Part shown: piece after piece, positions 61,291 to 64,000 of the stretch
How positions within the stretch are numbered: position 1 is the first letter of the stretch
Layout: every line of letters starts with the position of its first letter
Source of the DNA: UBA8529 sp964390565
Lineage (GTDB): Bacteria > Bacteroidota > Bacteroidia > Bacteroidales > Tenuifilaceae
Length of the DNA stretch: 64,000 nucleotides
Assembly (NCBI GenBank): GCA_964390565.1
Contig: CAYMII010000005.1
Coordinates: 1-64,000 of the forward strand
Reading direction: 5' to 3'
Translations under genes and position numbers: made by a program
Notes under the pieces: generated by a model
Database searches by the model: none
Told to the model about the DNA's origin: nothing
What the model saw: the letters and a program-made list of their open reading frames with translations, nothing else

Positions 61291-62463
61291 TTATAAATCA
61301 TCAAAAGGCGATTTGATTTTTTGGATGCTCTGCGTGGTTACATGTGTGTAAATCTCAGTGGTTTTTGAACTTCGATGTCCTAACAATTCCTGAATGTAAC
61401 GCAAGTCGGTGCCCGACTCGAGTAAGTGGGTTGCATAGCTATGGCGCAGCCAGTGTAACGTTACTGGCTTTTTGATGTTGGCATTCGAAACGGCAATTTT
61501 TAGCACTTCTTGTAAGCTGGTTGGGCTGTACTGCTCACTCTTTTTCTGCCCCTCAAAAAGCCATCGTTTGGGTTTGTAGGTTTGGTAGTATTCCCTTAGC
61601 ATCTCAAGGGTTTTGGCCGTTAATGGAACAACCCGATCCTTGTTTCCCTTCGATTGCCTTACAATTAGTAGCGAACGGTTTTTATCAATGTCGTTGGGCA
61701 TTAGGTTTAGCAGCTCGCTGCGGCGAAGTCCGCACGCGTAAATCAAGCTAAGCATTGTCCTGTGCTTAATGTTTTTCGATGAGGTTAGAATCTGCTTTAC
61801 CTCCTCCTTGCTCAAAACGTTGGGTAGCTTATGCTCACGCCTTGGTCGTTCAACAGCATCTACATCTAACTTGGCATTGTACACGCTACGGAAGAAGAGT
61901 TTTACGGCATTGATAATCTGATTTTGAAACGATAATGAGTATCGATTCTTTATCACAAAGTCGTGGCTAAATCGCTCCAAATCCTTATTGTCGATTTCAA
62001 GAACAGGTTTAGATGTGTGTTTTAAGAATAGATTTAGCCCCTCGGTGTAGGTGCCTATAGTATTTGGGCTGTAACGTCGCTGGGTTAGGTAGCGATCGAA
62101 TTTTTCAATTTCGCTTTTATACTGTTCGTTCGACTCTGTGTTTTTGCGAAACTCCTTGATGCTTTCCTTTTTTAACCCTTTCTTTTCGATTGCTTTAATT
62201 GGGTTTGTTGGCTTTGGCTTTGAACCTGTTGGCTCGATCTCGATATTATCAACCCAGCGCAAAGTTATTCCTTTGCTGGTCAGCTTTGCCAGTTCAACCT
62301 TACTCTCGGTAGTATCTGGCACATGCCATGCCTTAAGCGTTTGGCTCCAACGGCTGTTGGGAATGCTTTTAACTTGGCTTACTAAAGTAGGATGAAATAC
62401 GAATCGAAGCGATAAGCGTTTCTCTTCCTTATGGATAACCTTTTCAACTTGAATAGTATTCAT
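61291..62463 (-). CDS. Tyrosine recombinase of the integron-like array
   Basis: A 390-residue tyrosine recombinase. An unusual N-terminal module (about residues 1-70) has a HARP-like pattern (LRFVFHPTLVSQVKSIPNSRW, KAWHVPD). A charged linker is followed by a SAM-like core-binding domain (FDRYLTQRRYSPNTIGTYTEGL). The catalytic domain has Arg in YACGLRRSELLNL, Lys in RQSKGNKDRVVPL, HWLRHSYATHLLESG, GHRSSKTTEIYTHV with the nucleophile Tyr, and a C-terminus IKSPFDDL. IntI proteins end similarly (SPLD), but the IntI-specific insertion between the Lys and the H-x2-R motif is absent (only about 50 residues separate them). It probably moves the six adjacent cassettes. Confidence 0.9.
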   Translation of the reverse strand: MNTIQVEKVIHKEEKRLSLRFVFHPTLVSQVKSIPNSRWSQTLKAWHVPDTTESKVELAKLTSKGITLRWVDNIEIEPTGSKPKPTNPIKAIEKKGLKKESIKEFRKNTESNEQYKSEIEKFDRYLTQRRYSPNTIGTYTEGLNLFLKHTSKPVLEIDNKDLERFSHDFVIKNRYSLSFQNQIINAVKLFFRSVYNAKLDVDAVERPRREHKLPNVLSKEEVKQILTSSKNIKHRTMLSLIYACGLRRSELLNLMPNDIDKNRSLLIVRQSKGNKDRVVPLTAKTLEMLREYYQTYKPKRWLFEGQKKSEQYSPTSLQEVLKIAVSNANIKKPVTLHWLRHSYATHLLESGTDLRYIQELLGHRSSKTTEIYTHVTTQSIQKIKSPFDDL

Positions 62464-62662
62464 AACATTGCTCTTTATACTAAAATTAAGAAAAATTTTT
62501 AATTGAAAGAGTGGCTTTATTTATTTTTTTTGATGATTTTCTGATTTGTAATAGGTTATAATAGAGTAATATATCGATTTATCAATTTGATAAAGCCAAT
62601 CATTAACTATTCATATATTATAATTTTCTTTTACTTTAGCGTTGATCAAATTCGAATGCTCT

Positions 62663-64000
62663 ATGAATGCCATGCCTTTTGTGTTGGGTGCAATTCTGAT
62701 ATTCGTTATTGCCTACCGTTTTTATTTCAGCTTTATTGTAGCCAAAGTCGCTACCATTAACGATTTAAGGCAAACCCCATCGCATCGTCTTTACGATGGG
62801 CAAAACTACTACCCAATGAGCAAATGGGTGTTGTTTGGTCATCACTTTGCAGCCATTGCGGGGGCTGGTCCTTTGGTTGGACCTGTGCTTGCTGCGCAAT
62901 TTGGGTTTTACCCGGGGTTTCTGTGGATGTTAGTAGGAGCAATAATGGCCGGCGCTGTACATGATTTGGTAATCCTTGTAGCATCTATCGAGCACGATGG
63001 CAAATCGTTGGCCGAGATTGCACGCATCGAAATTAATAAGGTAAGCGGCATAACATCCTCGTTAGCAATTCTTTTGATAATAGTAGTGGCGATGGCTGGC
63101 TTGGGGTTGGTTGTTATAAATGCTTTAGCCGAGAGCTCGTGGGGAACATTTACCATCGCATCAACCATTCCAATTGCACTGGTGATGGGAGTTTGGATGT
63201 TTAAACTCAGGAAAGGTAAAGTTGCTGAAGCAACCATTTTCGGGGTGATAATGCTTACAGCTGCAGTAATATTTGGCAGATATATTCCCGGTTCGCCTTT
63301 TGCCAGCTGGTTCACATACGATCATAAAACGCTAACAATACTTCTTTGTGCATACGGATTTTTGGCATCTGTTCTTCCTGTTTGGCTGCTATTATCGCCT
63401 CGCGATTATTTAAGTTCAATAATGAAGGTTACTGTAATCGGGATGCTCGCAGTAGGGATAATTATTGTTGCTCCGGAGATTAAGATGCCCGGTTTTACTC
63501 AGTTTGTGCATGGTGGTGGGCCAATTATTCCTGGGAGTTTGTTCCCATACCTGTTTATAACTATTGCCTGTGGAGCAATTTCGGGCTTTCACGCGCTGGT
63601 AAGTTCGGGTACAACGCCAAAGATGATAATGAAGGAATCGCACGTTAAGTTTATCGCTGCCGGCTCGATGCTAACCGAGGGAATTGTTAGTATCCTTGCG
63701 TTAATTGCTGCGTGTAGCCTTTTGCCTTTAGACTATTTTCAGATAAATATACCTGCCGAAAAATTTCAGGCAATTCTTCCGCAGCTACAGGCCATGGGTT
63801 TTACCGAGAGCAATATCGATCAGCTATCGGTTGAGGTGGGAGAGAAGATAGCCGGGCGAACGGGTGGTGCCGTATCGCTAGGCGTTGGGATGGCTTACAT
63901 TTTCTCGTCGATACCGGGATTAAAGCATCTGATGTCGTACTGGTACCACTTTGCTATAATGTTCGAGGCGTTGTTTATTCTTACAACCATCGATGCAGGT
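62663..64000 (+). CDS. cstA: Carbon starvation protein CstA-family transporter (3' truncated)
   Basis: Open to the window edge, with 446 codons visible. It is an inner-membrane transporter of the CstA family (peptide and pyruvate uptake in enterobacteria). The start is the ATG at 62663 (MNAMPFVLGAILIFVIAYRFYF). Signature blocks are HHFAAIAGAGPLVGPVLAAQFG, MAGAVHDLVIL, SGFHALVSSGTTPK and the last visible residues ALFILTTIDAG. About twelve helices would be expected in the whole protein. It is divergent from the recombinase gene, with a 199-base AT-rich gap that contains no recognised promoter beyond a TACTTTAG near 62634. Confidence 0.93.
   Translation, partial: MNAMPFVLGAILIFVIAYRFYFSFIVAKVATINDLRQTPSHRLYDGQNYYPMSKWVLFGHHFAAIAGAGPLVGPVLAAQFGFYPGFLWMLVGAIMAGAVHDLVILVASIEHDGKSLAEIARIEINKVSGITSSLAILLIIVVAMAGLGLVVINALAESSWGTFTIASTIPIALVMGVWMFKLRKGKVAEATIFGVIMLTAAVIFGRYIPGSPFASWFTYDHKTLTILLCAYGFLASVLPVWLLLSPRDYLSSIMKVTVIGMLAVGIIIVAPEIKMPGFTQFVHGGGPIIPGSLFPYLFITIACGAISGFHALVSSGTTPKMIMKESHVKFIAAGSMLTEGIVSILALIAACSLLPLDYFQINIPAEKFQAILPQLQAMGFTESNIDQLSVEVGEKIAGRTGGAVSLGVGMAYIFSSIPGLKHLMSYWYHFAIMFEALFILTTIDAG

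Larger units (their letters stand above)
55720..62463 (-). mobile_element. Integron-like cassette array: recombinase, attI-like junction and six cassettes
   Basis: Reading the minus strand: a tyrosine recombinase, an attI-like junction at 61190-61290, then six single-gene cassettes, each gene followed by a palindromic attC-like site. For all six, the 9-10 bases at the leading junction are the exact reverse complement of the first bases of that cassette's own attC (pairs: 61190-61198 with 60435-60443; 60305-60314 with 59488-59497; 59358-59367 with 58558-58567; 58432-58441 with 57823-57832; 57693-57702 with 56611-56620; 56481-56490 with 55978-55987). That is what G|TT cutting and circular cassette intermediates produce. 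All genes point the same way as the recombinase, unlike classical integrons. Confidence 0.88.

Noticed and set aside
61169..61351. 60-codon plus-strand ORF across the attI-like region
   Set aside because: It covers the insertion core and the three dyads and runs antisense into the recombinase gene; the DNA structure explains the conservation better than coding.
61291..62463. Phage or conjugative-transposon integrase
   Set aside because: No phage, conjugation or tRNA attachment-site features are nearby, whereas six reciprocal cassette junctions begin at its 3' end.

Overview
This window is a chromosomal segment of a Bacteroidota bacterium, most likely of the Bacteroidales/Marinilabiliales type. 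The evidence is a type IX secretion sorting domain, TPR-CHAT and TlpA/DUF4369-type lipoproteins, the gene order purH-mreBCD-mrdA-rodA, a glycogen synthase/phosphorylase fusion, signal peptides ending in a Gln-rich cleavage site, a near absence of Shine-Dalgarno sequences, and a TTTG-N19-TAnnTTTG promoter in front of rplU. No rRNA, tRNA or CRISPR array was seen.

Layout. 1-3.8 kb: the 3' part of a membrane pyrophosphatase, two exported proteins of unknown function and a bifunctional-nuclease/UVR protein. 4.0-8.0 kb: an unannotated 36-residue double-glycine leader peptide with its own terminator, divergent from an exported TPR-CHAT (caspase-like) protein. 8.1-10.1 kb: rplU-rpmA and serS. 10.1-16 kb: a BlaI/M56 sensor pair with two visible operators, then an exported vWA protein divergent from an ECF sigma/anti-sigma pair. 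16-28 kb: housekeeping genes (ruvC, HIT, greA, ahcY, ribF) mixed with cell-envelope genes (LRR-T9SS surface protein, alkaline-phosphatase-fold transferase, YihY). 28-37 kb: a four-gene glycogen/alpha-glucan operon. 37-41 kb: two thioredoxin-like lipoproteins, lpxH and an AcpH-like gene. 41-48.5 kb: the purH-mre-rod shape operon. 48.7-55.6 kb: an ABC permease, rsmA, a flippase-like membrane protein, and an aminotransferase-GT2-OppC string.

The outstanding region is 55.7-62.5 kb. It is an integron-like cassette array: a tyrosine recombinase (61291-62463), an attI-like junction containing three dyads, and six single-gene cassettes, all on the minus strand. Each cassette ends in an attC-like palindrome of about 130 bp. 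For all six cassettes the 9-10 bases at the leading junction are the exact reverse complement of the first bases of that cassette's own attC site, which is the signature of cassettes that circularise through a G|TT cut. The recombinase has the XerCD/IntI catalytic residues and an IntI-like SPxD C-terminus, but it lacks the insertion that defines IntI and has an extra N-terminal module. The array runs in the same direction as the recombinase gene, unlike classical integrons. The last attC appears to be interrupted by a 116-bp MITE-like element. Cargo: a protein of unknown function, an XRE-AlbA_2 (Schlafen-like) protein, an exported protein, a membrane-anchored repeat protein, an exported alpha/beta hydrolase and a small protein. 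A truncated cstA gene closes the window.
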